Assembly (NCBI RefSeq): GCF_001662075.1
Contig: NZ_LYPL01000003.1
Location: 248,001-312,000 of the forward strand
Source: Rhizobium bangladeshense
GTDB taxonomy: Bacteria; Pseudomonadota; Alphaproteobacteria; Rhizobiales; Rhizobiaceae
Direction: 5' to 3'
Length of the DNA: 64,000 nt
The notes beneath the pieces are model-generated. The model was given only the letters and a program-made list of their open reading frames with translations, made no database searches and was not told where the DNA came from. Position numbers and translations under genes: made by a program. Every line of letters begins with the position of its first letter. Within the stretch, counting starts at the first letter, position 1. This document shows, in pieces, positions 43,146-52,512 of the stretch.

Positions 43146-46100
43146 ATGCGGGGTTATTCCAATAACATCTGTCGCATCGGGGTGGTGCTGGCGTTTGCCG
43201 TGCCCGGTTTCGGGCTGCCTGTCATGGCCGATCCCGTGCCGCGCGCAACGCCTGCGGCCGGCTCCGTCATCGCCCGCAAGACCGGCGAGGAGGTCCGTTT
43301 CATCGACGTATCGGACTGGCGCGTCGTCGACATCAACCAGGATCTTCTGACCGGCGACGTGCTGCGTACCAATGCCAACGGCCAACTCGCCATCGTCTTT
43401 TCCGATCACACCCAGGTCCGCCTCGGCCGCAATTCCTCGCTGCAGGTCAAGAAGATGGCGGCGAGCGGCGATACGGTTCTCAATCTGCAGTCCGGCACGA
43501 TCTGGGCGCGTGCCGAGCGCGGCGGCCAGGGCCTGACGGTCGAGACGCCTGCGGCAGCCGCCGCCATCCGCGGAACCGACTGGACGATGACGGTCGAGGG
43601 CGCCAAGACCTCGATGATCGTGCTGGAAGGCCGCGTCGCGCTCTCCAACCCGCAGGGCAGCGTCGAGGTGAGCCAGGGCGAAGGAGCGGTCGCCACCATC
43701 GGCCAGGCGCCGACGAAGATCATCAGCGTCAATCCCGACGACCGCGAGCAGATGCTGTTCTATCTCGACCTGCGCGACGGCTTCGACCTGATGCCGACGT
43801 CGCCGCTGCGGGCCGACCGCATGGCCGCGGAGCGGCGCCGCCTGCTGGCGCTGCCGCCGGAGCGGCGCACGACCGAAGACTGGCTGGAACTCGCCGAAGT
43901 GCAGAGCGCCTTCGACGGCCGCCAGGCCGCGGCCGCAACCTTGCAGAAGATCCGCGGCCGCAAGCTGACAGCGGCCCAGCAGGCGCGCGTCGACCTGATC
44001 GACGCCACCATCGCCGGCTCGGAGAAGCGCTACGGCGATGCCGCCAGGCTGTTTCGGAAGGCCCTGCCGCATCTCGACCCGACGCGTCGCAACATGGCGC
44101 AATTCGGCGGCTATTTTGCCCGCTCGCTCGCCGATCCCGCCCTTGCCGAACAGCCCCCGGCCAATACGACCGGCCCCTATGGCGCGATCATGCAGGCCTA
44201 TACGACGGGCTTCCTGAAGGACCCGCGCGCGGCAATCGAGATCATCAAGAAAGCCGAGCAGCGCTACCCCGACGATCCGACCCTGCCGGCAGTCCGCGCA
44301 GAGCTGGCAGAACTCACCGATGACCGCGAGCAGATGAAGGCAGCGATAGAACGCTCGCTGTCGCTCGACCCCGATCATCCGATGGCGCTCTCCGCCCGGG
44401 CGAGCTACAAGGCGGTGTATGAGAGCGACATCAACGGCGCGCTTGCCGACCTGAATCGCGCTATCGAGCTTGCCCCCGGTGGGTCAAGCACGCTGAATTC
44501 GCTCGGCCTGCTGCAAAGCTCGCGCGATGCCAATGGCGAAGCGGAAAAGGCCTTCAAGAAGGCGATCGAACTCGATCCGCAGGATCCGCTGCTGCACGCC
44601 AACCTGGCAATCCTCTATCTCGACCAGGGGCGGATGAAGGAAGCCAAACGCGAGATCGACACGTCAATCGCCCTCGATCCGTCCTTCGACATCGCCCTGC
44701 TCGCCCGCGGCCGCTATTACCTGCAAACCGGCGAACGCGACAAGGCACTGCAAGACCTGCTTTCCGCCAGCACCGCCAACCCGGCGCATTCGCAATCCCA
44801 GCTGATGCTCGCCGCCGCCCATTATGAAAAAGGCGACCGCATTCCGTCGCAGCAGGCGCTCGACAATGCCGACCGGCTCGACGACAACGACCCGGCTATC
44901 TCGGCCTTCCGTACTGCGGTCGATATCGACGATTACGACGCCGACGGCGCGATCCGCAACGCTCAGGAATATCTGCGCCGTTCGCGCGCCCGCGGCGGCG
45001 ATTACAGCTCGCTCGGCGCCAATGCGAGCGCCGGCTCGACGCTCAACAACGCCTTCCGCCTGCAGGGCCTTGATGCTTGGGGCCGTTATTACGGCGATGC
45101 CGCCTTCGACCCCTTCAAAGGCACCGGTTACATCGACCAATCGATCAAGGGCAGCATCTTCCCCTATGTCAACGCGACCAGCTTCAGCGACGACAACATC
45201 ATCCAGAACCGCGGCAACGCGTCGAGCTACTCGTCTTTCATCCAGGGGCTGCTCATTTCTCCGCACATGCTGTCGGGCCGTTCGCGCTCGGCAACGCTGT
45301 TCGACGTACCCTTCATCGAAGGCTCGCTCGGCGGCGGCATCAACAGCGTCGACGGCCATACCAGACGCATCGGCGAAGCCGATATCCAGGGCTATTCCAA
45401 CGAGACGATCCCGATCAGCTTCTATGGCAACCTGACTTGGGAAGAACTGGCGCTCGATGGGGACTATCGCGACTTCGGCGGATATGCGACCGACAATAAG
45501 CTGCTCAGCGGAAACGGCTATCTGACGGCGACGGTGACGCCGGATGACCGCGTCGTGGCCTATTTCAATCATGCCAACAATGATGGAACGTTGAATGCGC
45601 TGTCGACGGACCCCTCGCTCTCGGACGCGCTGAACCCCGTATTGCGCTTTTTCGGTTTGCCCCTGGCGCCGGACGAACTGCCGCTCTACACAACTCGGCG
45701 AGACACCACCCGACTTACCAGCGCCGGCCTTGGCTGGAGCCATACTTTCGCCTATGAGAACGTCCTCAACGCTGCTGTGCTCTATCAGCAGACCGAAGCC
45801 AAAACCACCAACGACATACAATTCGACTGGGCAGACGTGCCGCTTCTCGGCGGCCCCGGCCGGGACATTAGGCCTTTCCTGCAAACCAGCGACGAGAATG
45901 ACTCGAAGGCCTACATCGCGGCCCTCAGCCACATTATTGGCGACGGGTCGCTGACCTGGCGTTACGGCGTCGAGGGCGGCTGGCTCGACGCGTCGCGCGA
46001 GACCTATTTCCATCTCGAGGATGTCATTCCAGGCCTCGTCGACGGCGTAACCGACGGACCCACGAAAGTTGAGACCCGCATCAATATTGGCCGCGCCTAT

Positions 46101-46916
46101 ATCGATCTCCTGCACGAAATCACGCCGAACCTGAAGGCCGAATATGCGCTCTTCGGCACGCGCCTGGAAGGCGACGGCGTTGACGTCAGCCGGCTCGAAC
46201 CACGCTTCGGCCTTGCCTGGGCGCCGACGCAGAACCATTGGCTGCGCGCCGCTTTCATGCGCCAGAGCGCCGACACGGGCGTTCCCACGCTTGCGCCGAT
46301 CGGCATCCTTGGCCTTCAGGCGAACCAGTTTTCCGTTGGCACTGAGGGGTACGTCGATACGGCGGCCTTTCAATGGGATGCCGAATGGACCGATGGTCTG
46401 TTCACCACGGTGGAGTACCAGCATCAGGAGCTCCATGATTTTTCGATCGGTCTACCCCTGATCGCTCTCCCGGCCATCGACAGCTTTCCGCTCTCGCGCG
46501 GCAGCATCGACCGCGCCGCCGTCACCGCCAATGTTGCGCTCGGCAACGGTTTCGGTCTTTCGGCCACCTACGCCTACATGGATTCGGAAAACAAGGATCC
46601 GGGGACCTTCAATTACGGTGGCTCCCTGCCCTATATCCCGAAGAATTCCGGCCAGATCGCGCTGACCTGGGTCAACGAGGCCAAGGTCAAGGCGACGGTG
46701 GCGGCAAATTACATCGGCGAGCGCGACGGCGACGATCTCGGCACCAAGCTCGACGACTATTGGAGCCTCGACGCCCACCTTGTCTGGGAACCCTTCGACA
46801 AGCGCATCGAGCTGGAGGCCGCCGCCTATAACCTGCTCGACGAAGAGTTCGAGATCACGCCCGGCGTGCCCGGCTGGGGCCGCGCTTTCAAGGGCACGCT
46901 CAAAGTCCGCTTCTGA
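43146..46916 (+). CDS. FecR-TPR-outer-membrane beta-barrel protein
   Basis: A signal peptide (residues 1-29) leads to a FecR domain of about 100 residues (GDVLRTNANGQLAIVFSDHTQVRLG; TPAAAAAIRGTDW). Next come TPR-like helical repeats, approximately residues 200-560 (AEKAFKKAIELDPQDPLLHANLAILYLDQG), and then about 650 residues rich in alternating aromatic strands that end in KVRF with the terminal Phe of outer-membrane barrels. The C-terminus resembles TonB-dependent receptors (YNLLDEEFE), but no plug domain or TonB box is visible. The start at 43146 is the ATG of MRGYSNN. Its TGA overlaps the ATG of the cyclase gene. Confidence 0.85.
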   Translation: MRGYSNNICRIGVVLAFAVPGFGLPVMADPVPRATPAAGSVIARKTGEEVRFIDVSDWRVVDINQDLLTGDVLRTNANGQLAIVFSDHTQVRLGRNSSLQVKKMAASGDTVLNLQSGTIWARAERGGQGLTVETPAAAAAIRGTDWTMTVEGAKTSMIVLEGRVALSNPQGSVEVSQGEGAVATIGQAPTKIISVNPDDREQMLFYLDLRDGFDLMPTSPLRADRMAAERRRLLALPPERRTTEDWLELAEVQSAFDGRQAAAATLQKIRGRKLTAAQQARVDLIDATIAGSEKRYGDAARLFRKALPHLDPTRRNMAQFGGYFARSLADPALAEQPPANTTGPYGAIMQAYTTGFLKDPRAAIEIIKKAEQRYPDDPTLPAVRAELAELTDDREQMKAAIERSLSLDPDHPMALSARASYKAVYESDINGALADLNRAIELAPGGSSTLNSLGLLQSSRDANGEAEKAFKKAIELDPQDPLLHANLAILYLDQGRMKEAKREIDTSIALDPSFDIALLARGRYYLQTGERDKALQDLLSASTANPAHSQSQLMLAAAHYEKGDRIPSQQALDNADRLDDNDPAISAFRTAVDIDDYDADGAIRNAQEYLRRSRARGGDYSSLGANASAGSTLNNAFRLQGLDAWGRYYGDAAFDPFKGTGYIDQSIKGSIFPYVNATSFSDDNIIQNRGNASSYSSFIQGLLISPHMLSGRSRSATLFDVPFIEGSLGGGINSVDGHTRRIGEADIQGYSNETIPISFYGNLTWEELALDGDYRDFGGYATDNKLLSGNGYLTATVTPDDRVVAYFNHANNDGTLNALSTDPSLSDALNPVLRFFGLPLAPDELPLYTTRRDTTRLTSAGLGWSHTFAYENVLNAAVLYQQTEAKTTNDIQFDWADVPLLGGPGRDIRPFLQTSDENDSKAYIAALSHIIGDGSLTWRYGVEGGWLDASRETYFHLEDVIPGLVDGVTDGPTKVETRINIGRAYIDLLHEITPNLKAEYALFGTRLEGDGVDVSRLEPRFGLAWAPTQNHWLRAAFMRQSADTGVPTLAPIGILGLQANQFSVGTEGYVDTAAFQWDAEWTDGLFTTVEYQHQELHDFSIGLPLIALPAIDSFPLSRGSIDRAAVTANVALGNGFGLSATYAYMDSENKDPGTFNYGGSLPYIPKNSGQIALTWVNEAKVKATVAANYIGERDGDDLGTKLDDYWSLDAHLVWEPFDKRIELEAAAYNLLDEEFEITPGVPGWGRAFKGTLKVRF

Positions 46917-48886
46917 TGCGGACGCAGGAGAAGGCCCGCCAGGCAAGGCAGACCGGCAGCCGCCAATTGAGGCTGCTCGTGCTTTCGCTGACGACGCTGA
47001 TCGCCATCTCTTTGCTGTCGCGCCTGCCCGCCTGGTCGCTGCTGGAGCTTAGAAGCTTCGACTATCTCTCGACCGTCGACGATCCCCGTCCGCCGCCCGG
47101 CGGCCCCGTCATCGTCGCGATCGACGAACCCTCGCTCGCCGATATCAACGCGCAATGGCCCTGGCCGCGCAGCCTGCATGCCGAGCTCATCCGTCAGCTG
47201 CGCGCCGCCGGCGCCCGTGTCATAGGTCTCGACATCATCATGGCCGAGCCCTCGAACCCGGATAATGACGCGGCGATCACCAAGGCCGTCGGTCCGGATG
47301 TCGTGCTTGCCGGCGATGAAACGCTGATCGAGACGCCGCAGGCCTCGCAGCTGATCCGCGCGACACCGCTGCCGCAGCTGACGGAAGCAGGTGCCGTGAC
47401 CGGCATCGCCTCGATCGATCTCAGCGGCGACGGCATCTTTCGGCGCATTCCGGGCTATGAGGACGGCTTTGCCGCCATGCTGGCCAAGGCGGCCGGCGTG
47501 GCTCCCGAAACCCTGCCGGCCGGCCAACTCATCCAATCCTTCGGCCCGGCCCGCAGCTATCCCACCGTCTCTTATTATCAGGCGCTCGACCCGAAGGGCC
47601 TGCTGCCGCCGGATTTTTTCAAGGACCGCGTCGTGCTCGTCGGCCTCAGCCTGCAGAATGCGCCCGCGATCGACAAGGGCGGCGTCGACGCCTTTGCGAC
47701 GCCCTACACGGTGCATACCGGCAAGCTCGTCTCCGGCGTCGAGATCCAGGCGACGATCTACGACAATATCCGCCGCGGCCTTTCGATCGCCGAAGCCCGG
47801 CTGCCGACCGTCGCCGCCTGCATCCTCATATCGGTGCTGCTGGCCGCCACCACCGTCTGGCGCTCGACCGGATGGCTGACGATCGTCACCAGTGTCGCCG
47901 CCCTCCTCGCCTTCGCGGCCGTCAGTGCCGCCGGCATCCGCCTTGCCCATGTCTTCGTCTCGCCGCTCGGCCCGACAGTCGCCTATATCTCCGTCGTCTT
48001 CGGCCAGGCGGCCTTCGATTACGCCGAGGAGCGCCGCAACAAGCGCCAGATCATCCGCGCCTTCGCCCAATATATCTCGCCCGACCTCGTCAAGCGCCTA
48101 TCGAACGATCCCTCGCAGCTAAGGCTTGGCGGCGAGCGGCGCACGCTCTCGGTGCTGTTCTCAGACGTGCGCGGCTTCACCACCATCGCCGAGACGCTGA
48201 AGGACGATCCAGAGCAGCTGACCGGCCTGATCAACCGACTGCTGACGCCGCTCTCCGACGTAGTCATGGATCACGGCGGCACGATCGACAAATATATGGG
48301 CGACTGCATCATGGCCTTCTGGAATGCGCCGCTCGACGATCCCGATCACGCGCTGCACGCTGTGCGCGCCTCGCTCGCCATGCAGGCGGCGATTTCGAGG
48401 CTGAACACTCAGCTGGAGCGGGAGGCGGCAGCCCTCGGCCGCAAGCCGCACGTCCTGAAGATGGGCGTCGGCATCAACACCGGCGAATGCATCGTCGGCA
48501 ACATGGGCTCGACCCGCCGCTTCGATTATTCCTGCCTCGGCGACAGCGTCAACCTCGCCTCCCGCCTCGAAGGCGCTTCGAAGAATTACGGCGTGGCGCT
48601 GCTGCTCGGCGAAGAAACCGCAAGGCTCGTGGCCGCCAGCTACACCGTCGTCGAACTCGACCGCATCATCGTCAAAGGCCGCACCGTCCCCTCACCCGTC
48701 TTCACCGTCGTGCACAAGGCCGACGCCGCAGCGCTGGCCGCGCATGAGGCGTTTATCCAGGCGAAATATGCCGGAACGCTGATGCCGTCCGATGCCGTTT
48801 TCGACAGACTGACGGCCGGTATTCCTGAGCTTGCGGCCTATTACATCCTCGTGCGGGATGCCTTGACCGCCGACGGGAAGGAATGA
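46916..48886 (+). CDS. CHASE2-domain adenylate/guanylate cyclase
   Basis: One N-terminal membrane helix, a periplasmic CHASE2 domain (VIVAIDEPSLADINAQWPWPRSLHAELIRQLRAAGARVIGLDI), two to three helices (310-390), then a class III cyclase domain with LFSDVRGFT, IDKYMGDCIMAFWNAP and FDYSCLGDSVNLASRLEG. The metal aspartates, the base-selecting Lys and Asp and the transition-state Asn/Arg are present, so an active adenylate cyclase is likely. Its ATG shares bases with the TGA of the FecR-barrel gene, so both are made together. It would turn an envelope signal into cAMP. Confidence 0.9.
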   Translation: MRTQEKARQARQTGSRQLRLLVLSLTTLIAISLLSRLPAWSLLELRSFDYLSTVDDPRPPPGGPVIVAIDEPSLADINAQWPWPRSLHAELIRQLRAAGARVIGLDIIMAEPSNPDNDAAITKAVGPDVVLAGDETLIETPQASQLIRATPLPQLTEAGAVTGIASIDLSGDGIFRRIPGYEDGFAAMLAKAAGVAPETLPAGQLIQSFGPARSYPTVSYYQALDPKGLLPPDFFKDRVVLVGLSLQNAPAIDKGGVDAFATPYTVHTGKLVSGVEIQATIYDNIRRGLSIAEARLPTVAACILISVLLAATTVWRSTGWLTIVTSVAALLAFAAVSAAGIRLAHVFVSPLGPTVAYISVVFGQAAFDYAEERRNKRQIIRAFAQYISPDLVKRLSNDPSQLRLGGERRTLSVLFSDVRGFTTIAETLKDDPEQLTGLINRLLTPLSDVVMDHGGTIDKYMGDCIMAFWNAPLDDPDHALHAVRASLAMQAAISRLNTQLEREAAALGRKPHVLKMGVGINTGECIVGNMGSTRRFDYSCLGDSVNLASRLEGASKNYGVALLLGEETARLVAASYTVVELDRIIVKGRTVPSPVFTVVHKADAAALAAHEAFIQAKYAGTLMPSDAVFDRLTAGIPELAAYYILVRDALTADGKE

Positions 48887-48904
48887 TGTAGCGGTGGTCA
48901 CCGC

Positions 48905-49492
48905 TCAGCAACTCGACGCCCGCAGCCCCGCAATCTCAGGTCCAACCACCGCGATGAACAATCCGGGATCGCCGAGAGCCCTCGCCGAGAGCATCGCCCC
49001 ATGAACCGAGGCCATCAGCATCTGCGCCTGCTCTTCCGGCCGCCTGTCCAGCCGGAACAGGCCCTGCTCCACGCCGGACTGCAGCACCGAGGTCAGCCAT
49101 GCCGCCAGATTTCGGAAATGGGCGCGCACGCGCAACGCCACCTCATCGGGCAGCATCTGCATTTCGCTGGCAAGCATGGCGCAGACGCAGAAGGGCTGCG
49201 AGGCGTTCTCGATGCAGGAACGCCAGTAGTCGATGTAGAACTGCAGCTGATCGGCGGGGCTTGCGGCCTGCTCGAGCAGCGACTGCAAACCCGCCTGCGC
49301 CTGCATGGTGTAGCGATCGACCAGCACCGCGACCAACTCTGCCTTGGCAGGAAAATGATGGTGGATGCTCGCCTTGCGGATGCCGATCGCGTCCGAGATG
49401 TCGGCATAGCTGAAGCCGTTATAGCCGCCCGCCACGATGAGCGATTGGGCGACATCGAGGATCTTGTCGGAGGTCGAAGCCACTGATTTCAT
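48905..49492 (-). CDS. TetR-family transcriptional repressor
   Basis: N-terminal helix-turn-helix (LIVAGGYNGFSYADISDAIGIRKASIHHHFPAKAELVAVLVDRY) and a C-terminal ligand/dimer domain make 195 residues. It is divergent from the DUF308-type gene. Two near-identical palindromes lie in the 139-base spacer, one at each side, so it probably represses itself and that gene. Confidence 0.88.
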   Translation of the reverse strand: MKSVASTSDKILDVAQSLIVAGGYNGFSYADISDAIGIRKASIHHHFPAKAELVAVLVDRYTMQAQAGLQSLLEQAASPADQLQFYIDYWRSCIENASQPFCVCAMLASEMQMLPDEVALRVRAHFRNLAAWLTSVLQSGVEQGLFRLDRRPEEQAQMLMASVHGAMLSARALGDPGLFIAVVGPEIAGLRASSC

Positions 49493-49500
49493 AGCGTCGC

Positions 49501-49519
49501 CTACCTTCTGGTAGGAAGA
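49501..49519. promoter_or_regulatory. TetR operator 1
   Basis: CTACCTTCTGGTAGGAAGA lies nine bases upstream of the TetR start. It is the inverted counterpart of operator 2, differing at only a few central bases. Confidence 0.7.
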
Positions 49520-49593
49520 CCGTCAAGCCCTGAGGCTCCTCTCTCCCGTTCACAAGAAGGTGTGCGCGAACCGAATTGACTCCGTCTGTTCGC

Positions 49594-49611
49594 CTTCCTA
49601 CTAGTAGGTAG
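49594..49611. promoter_or_regulatory. TetR operator 2
   Basis: CTTCCTACTAGTAGGTAG contains a perfect CCTACTAGTAGG dyad, 20 bases upstream of the DUF308-type gene. Confidence 0.75.
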
Positions 49612-49631
49612 ACAAACAAAGGAACATGTCT

Positions 49632-50189
49632 ATGCAAACTCGATCTTCGAACCAGTCCGACTGGCTGCGATCCTATTATTTCACCCGCGCCGCATTTTCG
49701 CTCATCTGGATTGGTGCCGCCATTCTCCTCGCCGGCCAGCCGGGCGCTGCGGCTTTCCTGCTGGTGATCTATCCCTTGTGGGATGCGCTCGCCAATCTGG
49801 TCGACGCCCGGGTTAATGGCGGCCTGCGGGCCAATCCGTCGCAGACGCTGAATGTCGCGGTCAGCACGGTCACGGCGCTCGCCGTCATCATCGCGCTTGG
49901 CGTCGGCACCCATGCGGTCCTCGCCGTGTTCGGGGCCTGGGCCATCCTCTCGGGCCTGTTGCAGCTCTATACCGGCGCAAGGCGCTGGCGCACCGAAGGC
50001 GCCCAATGGGTGATGATCCTGAGCGGCGCGCAGTCCGCCCTTGCTGGCGGCTTCATGATCGGCCGATCGCTCGGCACCGCCATCCCGACGATCCTCGATA
50101 TCGTGCCTTACGCAGGTTTCGGTGCATTCTACTTCCTGCTCTCCTCGATCTGGCTTGCAGTCGCAGCCTATCGCAAGGCGCATGCATAA
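49632..50189 (+). CDS. DUF308-like membrane protein
   Basis: The 185-residue protein has six hydrophobic segments with the GAWAILSGLLQLYTGARRWR motif typical of HdeD/DUF308 proteins. It is an inner-membrane protein, perhaps in stress protection. I start at the ATG at 49632 because AAAGGA sits eight bases before it; the ATG at 49626 is too close. It is regulated by the adjacent TetR protein. Confidence 0.8.
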   Translation: MQTRSSNQSDWLRSYYFTRAAFSLIWIGAAILLAGQPGAAAFLLVIYPLWDALANLVDARVNGGLRANPSQTLNVAVSTVTALAVIIALGVGTHAVLAVFGAWAILSGLLQLYTGARRWRTEGAQWVMILSGAQSALAGGFMIGRSLGTAIPTILDIVPYAGFGAFYFLLSSIWLAVAAYRKAHA

Positions 50190-50343
50190 GCGCGATCACG
50201 CCCTGCGGCGGCAAACGCGCCGCCGCAGGGAGTCGCATCGGCCCATTCAACATCTCGGCAACTGGAGATTTGCGGAAGACGATGACATTCTTTCACGCTA
50301 TGAAGGGTGATCACAGTCCGCCCCAGACCCCGAGGTCACTCCC

Positions 50344-51324
50344 ATGGCTTTGAAAGTTCTCTTCATTGGCGGCACCGGCCAGATTTCCTACCCTTGCGTC
50401 GAACGCGCCGTCGCCGCGGGCCACCACGTCGGCGTATACAATCGCGGCTTGAGAGATGCCGCCCTGCCCGCCGGTGTCACCTCGATCGTCGGCGAACTGG
50501 GGTCGAGCGCCTACGCCGATCTCGCCAAGGCCCGATATGACGTCGTCTGCCAGTTCATCGCCTTCACACCCGATCAGGTCGTCCGCGATATCGAGGTTTT
50601 CTCCGGCAATTGCGGCCAGTACGTCTTCATCTCTTCGGCCTCCGTCTACGAAAAGCCGCCGCGTCACTACGTGATCACCGAAGAGACGCCGGCGATCAAT
50701 CCCTACTGGCCCTATAGCCAGGCCAAAATAGCCTGCGAGGAACTGCTGAAAAAATCCGGCAATCTCACCTGGACGATCGTGCGCCCCAGCCACACCGTGC
50801 GCACCGGCCTGCCGATCATGATGGGCGACAGCGACATCATGGCACGGCGCATGCTGGACGGCGAGCCGATCATCGCCGCCGGCGACGGCCACACGCCCTG
50901 GACGCTCACCCGTTCGGTCGATTTCGCCGTGCCTTTCGTGGGCCTGTTCGGCAAGCAGGCGGCGCTCAACGAGATTTTCCACATCACCTCCGACCGCGCG
51001 CATATATGGGACGACATCCAGAAGACGATCGCAAGGCTGCTCGGCGTCGAGGCAAAGATCGTCCACGTGCCGACGGACACGCTGATCCGCTACAACGCGG
51101 AATGGGTCGGCCCGCTCCTCGGCGACAAGGCCTGGACCGCGATCTTCGACAATTCGAAGGTCAAGCGGGTGGCGGGCGACTTCACCTGTGCCGAAAACCT
51201 CGACGAAATCCTCGCCGACTCGATCATGCACCTCAAGCAGCGCCTGGCCAAAAGCCGGCCGCCAAGGGGCGAGTTGGATGCGCTGATCGACAGGATTTGC
51301 GCCGAGCAAGGAGCTCTTGGTTAG
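50344..51324 (+). CDS. NAD-dependent epimerase/dehydratase-family protein
   Basis: An extended SDR of 326 residues. The Rossmann motif is GGTGQIS, and SSASVYEKPPRH followed by PYWPYSQAKIACEELL includes a Ser and a Tyr-x-x-x-Lys (YSQAK), so the catalytic triad is present, unlike the SDR at 41212. The substrate is likely a nucleotide sugar or a related compound. It lies alone between a membrane protein gene and a repeat. Confidence 0.85.
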   Translation: MALKVLFIGGTGQISYPCVERAVAAGHHVGVYNRGLRDAALPAGVTSIVGELGSSAYADLAKARYDVVCQFIAFTPDQVVRDIEVFSGNCGQYVFISSASVYEKPPRHYVITEETPAINPYWPYSQAKIACEELLKKSGNLTWTIVRPSHTVRTGLPIMMGDSDIMARRMLDGEPIIAAGDGHTPWTLTRSVDFAVPFVGLFGKQAALNEIFHITSDRAHIWDDIQKTIARLLGVEAKIVHVPTDTLIRYNAEWVGPLLGDKAWTAIFDNSKVKRVAGDFTCAENLDEILADSIMHLKQRLAKSRPPRGELDALIDRICAEQGALG

Positions 51325-51339
51325 GTTTTAGCGCGGCAT

Positions 51340-51460
51340 CCTCCAACGCTCCTCATCCTGATGCGCGCAGGCCAAGGGCCGGAGCCTCGAAGGGCACGCG
51401 CCGACGCTGCTCCTCGCCCTTCGAGGCCCATGCGGGGCATCTCAGGATGAGGCTCTCTTG
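51340..51460. repeat. Palindromic intergenic element
   Basis: CTCATCCTGATGCGCGCAGG and a GAGCCTCGAAGGGC arm pair imperfectly with GCCCTTCGAGGCCC and GCATCTCAGGATGAGG. It falls between convergent gene ends and carries no ORF. Cores recur near 62294 and 39075. Confidence 0.6.
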
Positions 51461-51484
51461 GGCGCGGGCGCCTTGGCGGCATGA

Positions 51485-52237
51485 TTATTCCCGCCGCCGC
51501 GCCTCCAACGGAGCCTCCTGCCTGAAGCCGTCGAAACGGCGGCCGCCGTGCGAAGCGACCTCGCGGTCGGCCAATGCGAGGAGCCGGCCGCCATCGCCCT
51601 GCGCCGCCAGCCTGAACGCCGCATCGAAATCGTCCGCCAATTGCACATCGAGCCTGCGTATGAGGCGCGGCGCCCATTTGCCGCGGCCGGTCCATGCGCC
51701 GCGCCCGAGCAGCATCAGGTCGGCAAGCTTCTGGTAGAGAGCCGCGGCGATGGCGGCGATTTCTTCCGGCGGGCGGTCGCCGCGCAGGTCATCGGCAAGA
51801 TCGGTGACCTGATAGCGCAGCATGTCGTAACTCGCGCCGGCAAGCGGCTTTGGCCCTGCCGCCAGCACATCCGCCGCCCTCGCCTGGATCAGGCGCGCGC
51901 GCTCGCTCTCCGGCCCGACGATGCTGCCGGTTGCAACCATATTGACCATGATGGGATAGCCGCTCTCGGCATCGGCATGAAGATAATGCGCCAGCGTCTC
52001 TTCGTCGTGGACGAAGGCCTCGACAGGGAAATCCCCTTCGGTGAAGGATTCCCGCCAGGCTCTTTCCAGCGACGGAAACACCACGACCAGGTCGATATCC
52101 GAAAATACGGTGCCCTCGCCGCGCATGAGCGAGCCGGAGACATAGGCGAAGGCGGCCCCGGCATAGCGGCTGGCAAGGGCGCGGCGGGCGGCGGCAAGCG
52201 CCCGCTCGGCAATGATCTGTTTCTGGATATGGTCCAC
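51485..52237 (-). CDS. Nucleotidyltransferase-domain protein
   Basis: About 250 residues with a Pol-beta-type nucleotidyltransferase site GSLMRGEGTVFSDIDLVVVF (Gly-Ser and the Asp-x-Asp pair), followed by a helical C-terminal half. It could adenylylate or otherwise tag a small molecule, or resemble antibiotic nucleotidyltransferases. I choose the GTG at 52237 with GAGGACGAG upstream; the 12 upstream codons seem non-coding. Confidence 0.75.
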   Translation of the reverse strand: MDHIQKQIIAERALAAARRALASRYAGAAFAYVSGSLMRGEGTVFSDIDLVVVFPSLERAWRESFTEGDFPVEAFVHDEETLAHYLHADAESGYPIMVNMVATGSIVGPESERARLIQARAADVLAAGPKPLAGASYDMLRYQVTDLADDLRGDRPPEEIAAIAAALYQKLADLMLLGRGAWTGRGKWAPRLIRRLDVQLADDFDAAFRLAAQGDGGRLLALADREVASHGGRRFDGFRQEAPLEARRRE

Positions 52238-52322
52238 GATCTCGTCCTCGAATGGGGAGACGAGCGGCAACAAAAAACCCGCTCGTTTCCGGCGGGTTGG
52301 GTCTCGGCAGAATGAACGGAAT

Positions 52323-52440
52323 TCAGTTCACGCGTCCGCCACCCACCGCCAGGCGGCGGTCGTAGACGTCGTGGAGACTGCGAAATTCCTGCTCATGGAG
52401 GACAGCGTAGCGCCCGGCGACGGCAGCGTCAATCCGGCAA
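52323..52440 (-). other. Possible end of a small or broken gene
   Basis: One minus-strand frame reads DAAVAGRYAVLHEQEFRSLHDVYDRRLAVGGGRVN and stops at 52323. The amino-acid order looks coding, but I see no start codon with a ribosome site. It may be the tail of a gene truncated here, or chance. Confidence 0.25.
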
Positions 52441-52512
52441 GAATGCTTCCCCGCCCCGCAGTTTTGCGTCTAAGATGCGCCAAAGACTCGATGAACACAG
52501 GAAGGTCCGCCC

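Noticed and set aside
44664..46436. 590-codon frame opposite the FecR-barrel gene
   Set aside because: No domains; the plus strand carries a coherent FecR, TPR and barrel protein.
42476..48886. A complete canonical Pycsar defence system
   Set aside because: The cyclase has a CHASE2 membrane sensor and adenylate-cyclase-like residues, unlike the soluble pyrimidine cyclases of Pycsar; only the effector-like protein resembles that system.
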